49,353 nt of DNA, from the NCBI GenBank assembly GCA_000961585.1, contig LADN01000078.1:1-49353 (forward strand), read 5' to 3'. The translations under genes and the position numbers were made by a program. The stretch is from Peptococcaceae bacterium BRH_c4a (lineage in GTDB: Bacteria; Bacillota; Desulfotomaculia; Desulfotomaculales; Desulfocucumaceae). Below the pieces are notes generated by a model. That model saw only the letters and a list, made by a program, of their open reading frames with translations, did no database searches and had not been told where the DNA came from. Below are positions 25,285-32,709 of this stretch, piece after piece; the first letter of the stretch is position 1; the number at the start of each line of letters is the position of its first letter.

Positions 25285-25737
25285 CTATCCCTTCCTGGCA
25301 GGTCCAAGTTTTTTCAGCAGCTCCGAGAATTCCTTCATATGGTTTGTAAACGGCTCGGCACAGACCGAGCAGATGCCTGACATTCTCACCCTCTGGGGTT
25401 CGTACCCTTTTTGAGTGAGTAGTTCCTGGGCCTCCTGAGCGATATGCGACGTCCTTTCCGCACAATCCGGAAGGTATGCGCATTCTTCCCCGTCGGTGGC
25501 CAGGAAGATCCCGTCAAAACCTTTTTCCACCGCATATAATATCCACTCAGGCTTAATACCGCTTGAACAAGGCATACTGGTTACCACCACCGTAGGAGAG
25601 TAGTGCATGTGAGAGCTGCCGGCCAAATCGATGCCGGGATCTGAAATGTTGTGCGTTGAAAAGACAAGGATCTTAGGGGAAAAATCCCTGTTTTCTCCCG
25701 CCTGCACTGTATTGCCTTCTCTCGTTTGCCCTGCCAT
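25285..25737 (-). CDS. mvhD: MvhD/FlpD-like hydrogenase iron-sulfur subunit
   Basis: A 150-residue protein of the MvhD (FlpD) family (PF02662): KILVFSTHNISDPG, VVTSMPCSSGIKPEWILYAVEKGFDGIFLATDGEECAYL and RMSGICSVCAEPFTNHMKEFSELL. The Cys residues in MPCSSG, EECAY and ICSVC are consistent with a [2Fe-2S] cluster that passes electrons between a dehydrogenase partner and HdrA. No hydrogenase or formate dehydrogenase gene is in the window. Here the NAD(P)H module of the next protein is the obvious electron donor or acceptor. It is one base from the tusA stop. Confidence 0.88.
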   Translation of the reverse strand: MAGQTREGNTVQAGENRDFSPKILVFSTHNISDPGIDLAGSSHMHYSPTVVVTSMPCSSGIKPEWILYAVEKGFDGIFLATDGEECAYLPDCAERTSHIAQEAQELLTQKGYEPQRVRMSGICSVCAEPFTNHMKEFSELLKKLGPARKG

Positions 25738-25738
25738 G

Positions 25739-25993
25739 CTACTTCAGCCTCTTTACATACAACTTGAAGGTTCCGGCGTCATCGATTACACCCAGATACT
25801 CATGTCCCATCTTTTTCGCCCAGGCCGGAATATCTTTTTGAGTACCGCTATCGGTAGCCAGGATCTCCATAATTTCTCCCGCCTTCACGTCCACGATGGC
25901 CTTTTTGGCCGCAAGAATCGGCCCCGGGCAGGAAGTGCCTCTGGCGTCAACCACCTTGTTTACATTGATGTTCTTCAGTTGGTCAGTTGTCAT
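25739..25993 (-). CDS. tusA: TusA-family sulfur carrier
   Basis: An 84-residue TusA/SirA-like protein with the diagnostic DARGTSCPGPILAAKKAI: the Cys of CPGP carries a persulfide. The rest (GEIMEILATDSGTQKDIPAWAKKMGHEYLGVIDDAGTFKLYVKRL) matches the two-layer TusA fold. It is the first gene of the operon, with AAGGAGG upstream. With the DsrE-like protein at the far end, it suggests the Hdr complex acts on protein-bound sulfur instead of the methanogen CoM-CoB heterodisulfide. Confidence 0.92.
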   Translation of the reverse strand: MTTDQLKNINVNKVVDARGTSCPGPILAAKKAIVDVKAGEIMEILATDSGTQKDIPAWAKKMGHEYLGVIDDAGTFKLYVKRLK

Positions 25994-26045
25994 AAAGATA
26001 AATCCTCCTTAATATATGTTTTCGATCTTACCGTTAGCCTTAATT

Positions 26046-26064
26046 TATACCTTTAAAGGGTATA
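26046..26064. promoter_or_regulatory. ATACC-N7-GGTAT candidate operator
   Basis: ATACC (26047-26051) and GGTAT (26059-26063) are separated by TTTAAAG. The site lies about 55 bases upstream of the tusA start. G/C-tract pseudo-palindromes ending in TAC/GTA are typical of CsoR-family repressors, which include the persulfide sensor CstR. Confidence 0.5.
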
Positions 26065-26111
26065 TGCGTAATTGATCATGCAAACAACCGCCATTCAGCA
26101 CCCATAATAAA

Positions 26112-26133
26112 ATACCAATACCGGTATGGGTAT
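26112..26133. promoter_or_regulatory. Nested ATACC/GGTAT palindrome (22 bp)
   Basis: Two ATACC half-sites (26112-26116, 26118-26122) mirror two GGTAT half-sites (26123-26127, 26129-26133) exactly about 26122/26123. It is a perfect palindrome in its half-sites between tusA and the divergent ferritin-like gene. A third looser site, ACCCCCCGAGGGTAT, lies at about 26234-26248. It is a likely binding site for a CsoR/CstR-type or other dimeric/tetrameric repressor. Confidence 0.55.
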
Positions 26134-26350
26134 ATGTTAAAATTAACACAAATTCTTACCCGAAGTCAAGTTGTTATTATTCTAAGATTTTACCAATATT
26201 CTCAGAATGCCTGTGCTGTAGGGAAATTTTGTAACCCCCCGAGGGTATTGAACATATTTCCATTAAGAATCTATATTTACCAATATTTCTCGCCGTATAT
26301 TTTTAACCGCTAAACAGAGAATAAGAATAAAATTATTAGGGAGTGATTAA

Positions 26351-26665
26351 ATGGCATTATTGAGTAATCCCTTTGTTGCAAACGTGCCCCGGCAATTATC
26401 CGCTGAAGAATTGGTGCAGGCCTTACGTGTTGACCTGGCCGGCGAAATCGAGGCGATTATCGGTTACGAGGCGCACGCAATGGCCACAACTGACGACAGA
26501 GTGAAGAAGGTTCTATATCACATCGCCGACGAGGAAAGGGAACATGTGGGTGAGTTGCAGCAGCTTATTTATATGCTTGATCCAAATGAACAACAATTTG
26601 TGGAAAAAGGAAAACAAGCTGTTGCTCAGCAGCAGGCCCAGGGATTTCAACAGCCCATGCAGTGA
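26351..26665 (+). CDS. Short ferritin-like protein, encapsulated-ferritin type
   Basis: A 104-residue two-helix ferritin-like protein. ALRVDLAGEIEAIIGYEAHAMATTDDRVKKVLYHIADEEREHVGELQQLI contains one E...E-x-x-H half-site (E in DLAGEIEA, EEREH). This resembles the short encapsulated-ferritin (EncFtn) subunits that assemble a diiron site between chains. The Gln-rich tail (AVAQQQAQGFQQP) may be a flexible targeting or linker segment. No encapsulin shell gene is in the window. The ATG at 26351 has GGGAGTG upstream. It is divergent from tusA, sharing the palindrome-bearing spacer. Confidence 0.75.
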   Translation: MALLSNPFVANVPRQLSAEELVQALRVDLAGEIEAIIGYEAHAMATTDDRVKKVLYHIADEEREHVGELQQLIYMLDPNEQQFVEKGKQAVAQQQAQGFQQPMQ

Positions 26666-26693
26666 GTTGTTCGCCGCCATAACTCCAAAACAA

Positions 26694-26723
26694 AAAAAGG
26701 CAGGAAATTCGGCCTGCCTTTTT
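26694..26723 (+). terminator. Intrinsic terminator
   Basis: An AAAAAAAGGCAGG / CCTGCCTTTTTT hairpin about 30 bases after the ferritin-like stop. Confidence 0.9.
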
Positions 26724-26802
26724 TCATTAGCAATGAACAAATTAACTTATTTTAGTCCGGTTATTGCACTTCACCTTATAAACCATTGGAGATGAACATG
26801 CA

Positions 26803-27345
26803 TTGAATCAATCGTCACTCTATAATAAAGAGATCGAATTGCAAACAGAGGCCGATATTGCTTTACGGGAATACTGGCTAAAATATACATTCCTAACCTG
26901 GGAGTTTTGGCTTTTAATTATTCTAATGTTGTTTCCCTGGGTAGTTTGGTGGAGGGTTTTTGATCGTAAGAGGTTATTTGAAATTTTAACTTACGGTTTT
27001 TTAGTAATGTTCGTTTCAATTGTATTTGATGCGATAGGTGTGGAGTTTGACTTGTGGGATTACCAGCACCAACTGGTACCACTGTTCGATGTTTTTGTGG
27101 TGTATGATTTTTCAGTAATGCCAGTTACCTACATGATAGCTTATCAATATTTTAATAAGTGGAAGGATTTTATTGTTGCACATATTATTATAGCTGGAAT
27201 TTTTGCATTTGTAGCAGAACCATTGTTGGTGCCGATAAATTTCTATAAATTGCTGCAATGGGAGCATTACTATTCCTTTCCTATATATTTTGCCATAGCA
27301 GTGATTTTAAAATGGGTTATGGGTATTCTAAAAAAGGGGATATGA
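26803..27345 (+). CDS. CBO0543-family membrane protein
   Basis: A 180-residue membrane protein with about five hydrophobic segments (FWLLIILMLFPWVVWW, ILTYGFLVMFVSIVFDAIG, a third at MPVTYMIAYQYF, AHIIIAGIFAFVAEPLLVPI and FPIYFAIAVILKWVMGIL). The arrangement and W/Y-rich loops match the CBO0543 family common in spore-forming Firmicutes. The TTG at 26803 with GGAGATG upstream is the only reasonable start, because the nearby ATG at 26798 hits an immediate stop. It is AT-rich compared with neighbours. Function unknown. Confidence 0.75.
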   Translation: MNQSSLYNKEIELQTEADIALREYWLKYTFLTWEFWLLIILMLFPWVVWWRVFDRKRLFEILTYGFLVMFVSIVFDAIGVEFDLWDYQHQLVPLFDVFVVYDFSVMPVTYMIAYQYFNKWKDFIVAHIIIAGIFAFVAEPLLVPINFYKLLQWEHYYSFPIYFAIAVILKWVMGILKKGI

Positions 27346-27386
27346 AATCGTCAGCCCTTAGTTCCCCATTATCAAATCCTTGCCGC

Positions 27387-29141
27387 TTAAAAATCGTACT
27401 CCTTGATTTTCCGGTAAAGGGTGGCTATACCAATGCCCAGTACGTCTGCCGCCTGCTTTTTTCCTTCGGCGTTGAAACTAAATTTATCCAGTGTGGATTT
27501 GATATGATCTTTCTCCAAATCCTTTAATGTGCTGAAGGTATGGGTGTTTATTTTCTTTCCCGGCCCCCGCAGCTTAATGGGGAGGCTGTCTTCAAGAATA
27601 TAATTTGTGGTTTCAATGTTGAAAGCATACTCAACGGCATTTTCCAGCTCTCTTACATTTCCGGCCCAGTCATAGGCCAACATGACATCAAGAGCCTGCT
27701 TGGAATATCCTTTGATCGATTTGCTGAATAACTTGTTATATTTGTTCGAAAAGTGATCCAGCAAGGGTAGTATATCCTCTGTCCGCTCTCTTAAAGGGGG
27801 TGCGGACAGTGGGATGACGCTCAGGCGGTAATACAGATCCTCACGGAATTCGCCCTGGGAAATCATGGTTTCCAGCGGTCGGTTGGTGGCGGCGATGATT
27901 CGGGCATCAATGTTCAGGCTGGTGTTGCCGCCCAGCCGCTCAACAACTTTTTCCTGTAATGTGCGAAGAATTTTGGCCTGTAAATGAATGGGCATATCGC
28001 CGATTTCGTCCAGAAAAATGGTTCCGCCCTCGGCCATTTCAAATTTGCCGGGCTTTCCCCGCCTGTTTGCTCCGGTAAAGGCGCCTTCCTCGTATCCAAA
28101 CAATTCACTTTCCAGAAGGGTATCGGGTATGGCGCTGCAGTTGATGGCGATGAAGGGCTTGTCTTTCCGCGGGCTTGAGCTGTGGATTGCCCGGGCGATT
28201 AATTCTTTTCCGGTGCCGCTTTCCCCCCTGATCAGAATGGTGGAGGAGCTGTTTGCGAATTGGAGGATCTTTTTGCGCAAGTCTTCCATTACCTTGCTTT
28301 TCCCGATAAGGGTGTTTATAGTAATATCCATGCGCTGCTCAGTATAATCCAAAACCAGCTGCTTCACTTCTTCGATGGGGCGAAAAGTGGATACGGCGCC
28401 TATTATTCTGTGATGGGACATGATAGGCCTGGCGGTGCTGAGAAATCTTTTTTGTAATTGCGGGTAGTGGATTTCTTTGTTGATATAGCCCTGGCCGGAG
28501 GTTATCACGTCAATCATGGGTGAACCCGGCAATACTTCGCCGATAAACCGGCTGATTATGTCGTCTTTGTTTTGGTTAATCAACGAGGCGGCAGAATCAT
28601 TGATATGGGTGATTCTGCCTGAATTGTCCACAGCCAGTATGCCTTCGTTTACCGAGTTCATAATAATCAGCAATTGCTCTCTGGCCACCCGCAGCTGATT
28701 GATATATTCCTCTTCATTTATCTTGGAAACAATCATTCCGCCCATTTGTTTTATGAAAGTCAACAATTCGGTGGTATGACGAATAAGTATTTTGCGCTGG
28801 GCCTGATCAAAGGCCACCAGGCCGAAGATGCCGATTACCGCTTCATTTACCATGATGGGAGTGCATAATTCGGCACATTCCTGGCAGCAATTTTTATCAG
28901 GGCATGGAGTGCAAAACTCGTGCTCTCTGGGGTTGGCAATCAGCACATCCAGTTTTCTGGCAATAACTTGCCGGTAAACATAATTGTTTTTAATGGGTAG
29001 CCCGATATTATTGGCATATTTACCGGTTCCGGCAATGCGAATGTATTCCAGATTGACTACTTCCACGTCCACGTTAAGAACGGTGGAAATGGCGGTGGCA
29101 ATTTCTTGGACAGGCTCCCTGATATTAAGCAAGTCGATCAT
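27387..29141 (-). CDS. Sigma-54-dependent activator of the purine-type cluster (YgeV-like)
   Basis: A 584-residue enhancer-binding protein. N-terminal sensory domain (about 1-150) with an unusual Cys cluster CTPCPDKNCCQECAELC that could bind a metal or Fe-S cluster. A PAS domain (MNSVNEGILAVDNSGRITHINDSAA) follows. The AAA+ domain has GESGTGKE (Walker A), GAFTGA (sigma-54 contact), GGTIFLDEIGD (Walker B) and ATNRPLE. A Fis-type HTH is at the C-terminus (KKQAADVLGIGIATLYRKIKEYDF). GAGGTGAAG precedes the ATG. It is divergent from ridA, with three matching palindromes and a -24/-12 promoter in the spacer, so it most likely activates the ridA-xdhD operon in response to a purine, selenium or redox signal. 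Confidence 0.92.
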   Translation of the reverse strand: MIDLLNIREPVQEIATAISTVLNVDVEVVNLEYIRIAGTGKYANNIGLPIKNNYVYRQVIARKLDVLIANPREHEFCTPCPDKNCCQECAELCTPIMVNEAVIGIFGLVAFDQAQRKILIRHTTELLTFIKQMGGMIVSKINEEEYINQLRVAREQLLIIMNSVNEGILAVDNSGRITHINDSAASLINQNKDDIISRFIGEVLPGSPMIDVITSGQGYINKEIHYPQLQKRFLSTARPIMSHHRIIGAVSTFRPIEEVKQLVLDYTEQRMDITINTLIGKSKVMEDLRKKILQFANSSSTILIRGESGTGKELIARAIHSSSPRKDKPFIAINCSAIPDTLLESELFGYEEGAFTGANRRGKPGKFEMAEGGTIFLDEIGDMPIHLQAKILRTLQEKVVERLGGNTSLNIDARIIAATNRPLETMISQGEFREDLYYRLSVIPLSAPPLRERTEDILPLLDHFSNKYNKLFSKSIKGYSKQALDVMLAYDWAGNVRELENAVEYAFNIETTNYILEDSLPIKLRGPGKKINTHTFSTLKDLEKDHIKSTLDKFSFNAEGKKQAADVLGIGIATLYRKIKEYDF

Positions 29142-29161
29142 TTCTTCACCTCAAATAATTA

Positions 29162-29251
29162 TTATCATAATGATAATAATTTATCAAGATGATAATTTCT
29201 TTTTTCATGATTTAACGACATTTTTCATTGCTTGTATTATCAAATTGATAA
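29162..29251. promoter_or_regulatory. Three TTATCA-N3-TGATAA upstream activator boxes
   Basis: Exact 15-bp palindromes TTATCAnnnTGATAA occur at 29162-29176 (spacer TAA), 29181-29195 (AGA) and 29237-29251 (AAT). The first is embedded in a perfect 12-1-12 palindrome at 29157-29181. They lie 60-150 bases upstream of the sigma-54 promoter and next to the activator gene, the expected place for enhancer sites. Confidence 0.85.
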
Positions 29252-29312
29252 ATATGAGTTTGCGCTGGCCTGTTAATCGCCTTATAAAGCCTTTCTCCGT
29301 TCAGGGTCATAG

Positions 29313-29330
29313 TTGGCACAACAATTGCTA
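29313..29330 (+). promoter_or_regulatory. Sigma-54 (-24/-12) promoter for ridA-ygeX operon
   Basis: TTGGCACA-acaa-TTGCTA matches the RpoN consensus TGGCAC-N5-TTGC[A/T]. GG (29315-29316) and GC (29327-29328) are separated by exactly 10 bases. The expected transcript start is near 29341, about 38 bases before the ridA ATG. Confidence 0.88.
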
Positions 29331-29378
29331 ATAATTAAGTGCCGGTAGCTTTTTTAATAAATGCTGGAAGGTGACAAC

Positions 29379-29756
29379 ATGCTTAAACAAACAATTAATA
29401 CCGAGTCTGCGCCAAAACCCATCGGCCCGTACTCACAGGCTATTAAATGCAGCGATCTGATATTCGTTTCGGGACAAATACCAGTCGACCCCAACACTGG
29501 AAAATTAGTTGAGGAAATTGAGGCTCAGGCAAGGCAATGCCTTGATAACATATCGGCAATACTGACCGCAGCCGGTTCCGACCTGAGAAAAGTAATAAAA
29601 ACCACTATCTTTTTGAAGGATTTGAACGATTTCAAAACTGTCAATGAAATTTATGGAAGTTATTTTACCAATACTTACCCGGCCAGGAGTACTATAGAGG
29701 CAGCCCGGTTACCCCTTGACGCAAAAGTTGAGATCGAGGCTATTGCGGCATTATAG
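29379..29756 (+). CDS. ridA: RidA-family enamine/imine deaminase
   Basis: A 125-residue RidA (YjgF/YER057c/UK114) protein: PIGPYSQAIKCSDLIFVSGQIP at the N-terminus, and NTYPARSTIEAARLPLDAKVEIEAIA with the Arg that binds the substrate carboxylate and the terminal Glu. It hydrolyses reactive enamines and imines such as 2-aminoacrylate released by PLP lyases. This fits its place immediately before ygeX, whose product makes 2-aminoacrylate twice per diaminopropionate. The ATG at 29379 follows GGAAGGTGAC; the frame extends to 29361. It is the first gene after the sigma-54 promoter. Confidence 0.93.
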   Translation: MLKQTINTESAPKPIGPYSQAIKCSDLIFVSGQIPVDPNTGKLVEEIEAQARQCLDNISAILTAAGSDLRKVIKTTIFLKDLNDFKTVNEIYGSYFTNTYPARSTIEAARLPLDAKVEIEAIAAL

Positions 29757-29774
29757 CAGTTAAGGAGAAGCCAA

Positions 29775-31001
29775 ATGGATAAACAGATTAAGTGGATAGC
29801 TAATGGGAATGCCCGGAATAACGGGGAAAAGGCATCCTTAGATTTTCTAAGTGAGAATGAGACAAAAAAAGTGATGGATTTTCACCAAAGCTTTCCCCAG
29901 TATCAGGCAACGCCCCTTAAAAGCCTGTCCAATCTGGCCGGCTGCGCGGGTGTGTCGGGAATTTATGTGAAGGACGAATCCTACCGCTTTGGCCTGAATG
30001 CTTTTAAGGTTTTGGGAGGGACTTACGCCATTGGCAGGTACCTGGCGGGACGCCTCAACCGGGATATTTCCGATCTTTCTTTTGAAAAGCTGAAAACAAA
30101 AGAGATAAGAGAAAAGCTGGGGGATATTACATTTACTTCGGCCACAGATGGGAACCACGGCAGGGGAGTGGCCTGGGCCGCCCAGCAGCTTGGCCAGAGG
30201 GCAGTCATTTATATGCCCAGGGGCTCATCTCTGGTAAGATTGGAAAACATTAAGGCAACCGGGGCCGAGGGGTACATTACAGACCTGAATTATGACGATG
30301 CGGTAAGGCTGGCAGCCGGTAACGCCCAAAAACACGGCTGGGTGATTGTGCAGGATACAGCCTGGGAAAGTTATATGGATATCCCCACCTGGATAATGCA
30401 GGGCTATGCCACCATGGCTGCCGAGGCCCTGGAGCAGCTAAACCGGCTGGGAGGAAAGCCGACCCATGTATTTGTCCAGGCCGGAGTGGGCGCCCTTGCC
30501 GGCGCTATGCAGGGATTCTTTGCCTCGGCCTTTGCTGAGTCCCGCCCTATTACCGTGGTGGTTGAGCCCGATAAGGCCGACTGTATTTATAAATCCGCCC
30601 TGGCCGGAGACGGAAGGCCAAGAAATGTTACCGGCGACATGGATACCATTATGGCCGGCCTGGCCTGCGGGGAGCCCAATTCTATCGGGTGGGAAATTTT
30701 ATGGGACTATTGCGATGTGTTTATATCCTGTCCTGATTACGTGGCTGCAAAAGGAATGAGGATTTTGGGCAACCCGCTGGGAGCTGACCCGAGGGTTGTT
30801 TCAGGAGAATCAGGGGCGGTAACCACAGGTGTTTTAATTGATATTCTGCAAAATGAAAATTTAAGTGAAATCAGGGATTTGCTTAAGCTTGATAAGGACT
30901 CAAGAATACTGGTCTTTAGCACCGAAGGGGACACCGACCCTGATAGTTACAGGGATATTGTCTGGGATGGCAAGTACCCCAGCTGCGGCTGTAAGGGCTG
31001 A
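29775..31001 (+). CDS. ygeX: Diaminopropionate ammonia-lyase
   Basis: A 408-residue fold-type II PLP enzyme converting 2,3-diaminopropionate to pyruvate and two ammonia. ESYRFGLNAFKVLGGTYA contains the PLP Lys (N-A-F-K). TSATDGNHGRGVAW is the Asn/Gly phosphate-binding and re-face region, VQAGVGALAGAMQGF the glycine loop, and FSTEGDTD the C-terminal pyridine-nitrogen region. This matches E. coli YgeX closely in motif order. AAGGAG lies upstream of the ATG, 18 bases after ridA. It is part of the cluster recently linked to anaerobic uric acid degradation. Confidence 0.93.
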   Translation: MDKQIKWIANGNARNNGEKASLDFLSENETKKVMDFHQSFPQYQATPLKSLSNLAGCAGVSGIYVKDESYRFGLNAFKVLGGTYAIGRYLAGRLNRDISDLSFEKLKTKEIREKLGDITFTSATDGNHGRGVAWAAQQLGQRAVIYMPRGSSLVRLENIKATGAEGYITDLNYDDAVRLAAGNAQKHGWVIVQDTAWESYMDIPTWIMQGYATMAAEALEQLNRLGGKPTHVFVQAGVGALAGAMQGFFASAFAESRPITVVVEPDKADCIYKSALAGDGRPRNVTGDMDTIMAGLACGEPNSIGWEILWDYCDVFISCPDYVAAKGMRILGNPLGADPRVVSGESGAVTTGVLIDILQNENLSEIRDLLKLDKDSRILVFSTEGDTDPDSYRDIVWDGKYPSCGCKG

Positions 31002-31015
31002 AAGCGAAGGGATAC

Positions 31016-31058
31016 AGGTAATAGGTAATTGGTATAGGGTAATAGATAATAGGTGGTA
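31016..31058. repeat. GGTAATAGGTAATTGG-type tandem repeat (first copy)
   Basis: A run of degenerate (G)GTAATAG words lies directly before the ssnA ribosome site. A related run sits at 35238-35281 before the ygeY ribosome site. Both are inside the operon's spacers. Confidence 0.65.
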
Positions 31059-31073
31059 GAAGGAGTTAATCCA

Positions 31074-32402
31074 ATGCTGCTTGTTGGCAACGGGCGGGTT
31101 ATTACCCGTGATGGCGGCCAGCCCTATCTGGCTGAGGGCTGTGTGGTTATTGAAGACAATATAATCGTGGAAGTGGGCTCCACTTCGGATCTGTCAGATA
31201 AATATCCCGGCGCTGCCTTTATTGACGCCAGGGGCAGGGTAATAATGCCGGGCATGATTAATACCCATATGCACCTGTACAGCACCTTCGCCCGAGGCAT
31301 GGTCTTAAAGGGCGCCCCGCCGCATAATTTCCAGGAAATTCTTGCAGGGTTATGGTGGAGGCTGGACAAAGTTCTGACATTGGATGACATCTACTATAGC
31401 GCCATGGTGCCTCTGATTGATTGTATCAAGAGCGGCACCACCACTATCTTTGATCATCATGCCAGCCCCGGAGCGGTGCGGGAAAGTCTTTTTGTTCTGG
31501 CTTTGGCATCCCGCGACGCCGGTGTCCGCAGCTGCCTGTGCTATGAGGTGTCCGACCGGGACGGCGCGGCGGTAATGGATCAGGGAATAATGGAAAATGT
31601 GGAATTTATCCGGCTTGCCAACAGCGGCAAAGATGATCTGGTGAGGGGCATGTTCGGCCTGCATGCGTCTCTGACCTTGAGTGATGAGACCCTGGCCCGG
31701 TGCGGCGAGGCCAATGCCGGCTTGGGAACGGGCTTCCACATCCATGTGGCCGAGGGGGCCGCCGATCTTGCCGATTCCCTGGCCAAGTCGGGCAAGCGGG
31801 TGGTGGAGCGGCTGGCAGGCTTTGGAATACTTGGCCCCAAATCAATAGCCGCCCACTGTGTGCATGTGAATGACCGGGAAATCGGTATCCTCAGTGAAAC
31901 GGACACCAATGTGGTGCACAATCCGGAGTCCAACATGGGCAATGCGGTGGGCTGCGCCCCCGTGCTTGAGATGCTGCAAAAAGGCGTCAGGGTGGGCCTG
32001 GGGACTGACGGGTATACCAGTGATATGTTTGAGTCCTTTAAGGTGGCCAATATTTTACACAAGCATCACCATGCCAACCCCAGTGTGGCCTGGGCGGAAG
32101 CGCCGGCAATGCTTTTCAGGCACAACGCCCCCATTGCGGCCTCATATTTCCCCCGCCCCCTGGGAAGGCTGGCGCCGGGCTGTTTTGCCGATGTGATTAT
32201 TGTCGATTACGACCCGCCGACGCCGTTTAATGAAGGCAACGCCGACGGCCATATTTTGTTTGGCATGTCCGGCAGGGCGGTGGCAACAACCATAATCAAC
32301 GGCCGGGTGGTTATGGAGGAAAGGCGTCTGACCGGTATTGACGAAGCGGCAATTTGCGCCAAGGCCCGTGAATTGAGCGGTAAATTGTGGGAAAGATTTT
32401 AG
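31074..32402 (+). CDS. ssnA: SsnA-type amidohydrolase
   Basis: A 442-residue metal-dependent amidohydrolase related to chlorohydrolases and guanine deaminase. MINTHMHLYSTFARGM is the first HxH metal pair, GFHIHVAEGAADL and IAAHCVHVNDREI supply further His ligands, and RVGLGTDGYTSDMFES supplies the metal-binding Asp. This family accompanies selenium-dependent molybdenum hydroxylases and is part of the urate/purine cluster, where a ring-opening or deaminating step on a purine intermediate is the likely job. The ATG at 31074 has AAGGAG upstream; the frame opens at 31053. It follows ygeX by about 70 bases holding a short repeat. Confidence 0.9.
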   Translation: MLLVGNGRVITRDGGQPYLAEGCVVIEDNIIVEVGSTSDLSDKYPGAAFIDARGRVIMPGMINTHMHLYSTFARGMVLKGAPPHNFQEILAGLWWRLDKVLTLDDIYYSAMVPLIDCIKSGTTTIFDHHASPGAVRESLFVLALASRDAGVRSCLCYEVSDRDGAAVMDQGIMENVEFIRLANSGKDDLVRGMFGLHASLTLSDETLARCGEANAGLGTGFHIHVAEGAADLADSLAKSGKRVVERLAGFGILGPKSIAAHCVHVNDREIGILSETDTNVVHNPESNMGNAVGCAPVLEMLQKGVRVGLGTDGYTSDMFESFKVANILHKHHHANPSVAWAEAPAMLFRHNAPIAASYFPRPLGRLAPGCFADVIIVDYDPPTPFNEGNADGHILFGMSGRAVATTIINGRVVMEERRLTGIDEAAICAKARELSGKLWERF

Positions 32403-32535
32403 ATAACAGAGGGAAGCTTCCTTATAAAAAATGCCAAAGCTATCGTTGTTTTCAAACTGCCCAGCATGGTCTCCGCTTTCATGCAGATGGACATTATAGG
32501 GGATTGGGAAAAAGGCGGCAAACATCGTGGAAAAA

Positions 32536-32690
32536 GAAGGTGGTTTATGGGTTTAGATTTGCGTGCCCGGTTGACGAAATGTTATCGCTCGGGCAATTAT
32601 TTACCTGTTAAGTAAAGATCAGCTTATTTATATTATTAATGATGACTTGTTTACCTGTGGTATTGCTGCGATCATTAAAACAAACGCAAA
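32536..32690 (+). pseudogene. Remnant of an NCS2 purine permease gene
   Basis: The 307-bp gap between ssnA and the intact permease encodes, in one frame near 32540-32611, VVYGFRFACPVDEMLSLGQLFTC then a stop. About 30 codons on it encodes DDLFTCGIAAIIK. These match the start (VNQMLPIGQLIPLG) and the segment AADLFTCGIATLLQ of xanthine/uracil permeases, including the next gene. The two pieces share TTTACCTGT, so an internal deletion between short repeats is plausible. It is a decayed permease, probably an older one replaced by the intact copy. Confidence 0.7.
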
Positions 32691-32709
32691 TTAATTGGGA
32701 GGTGGATTT

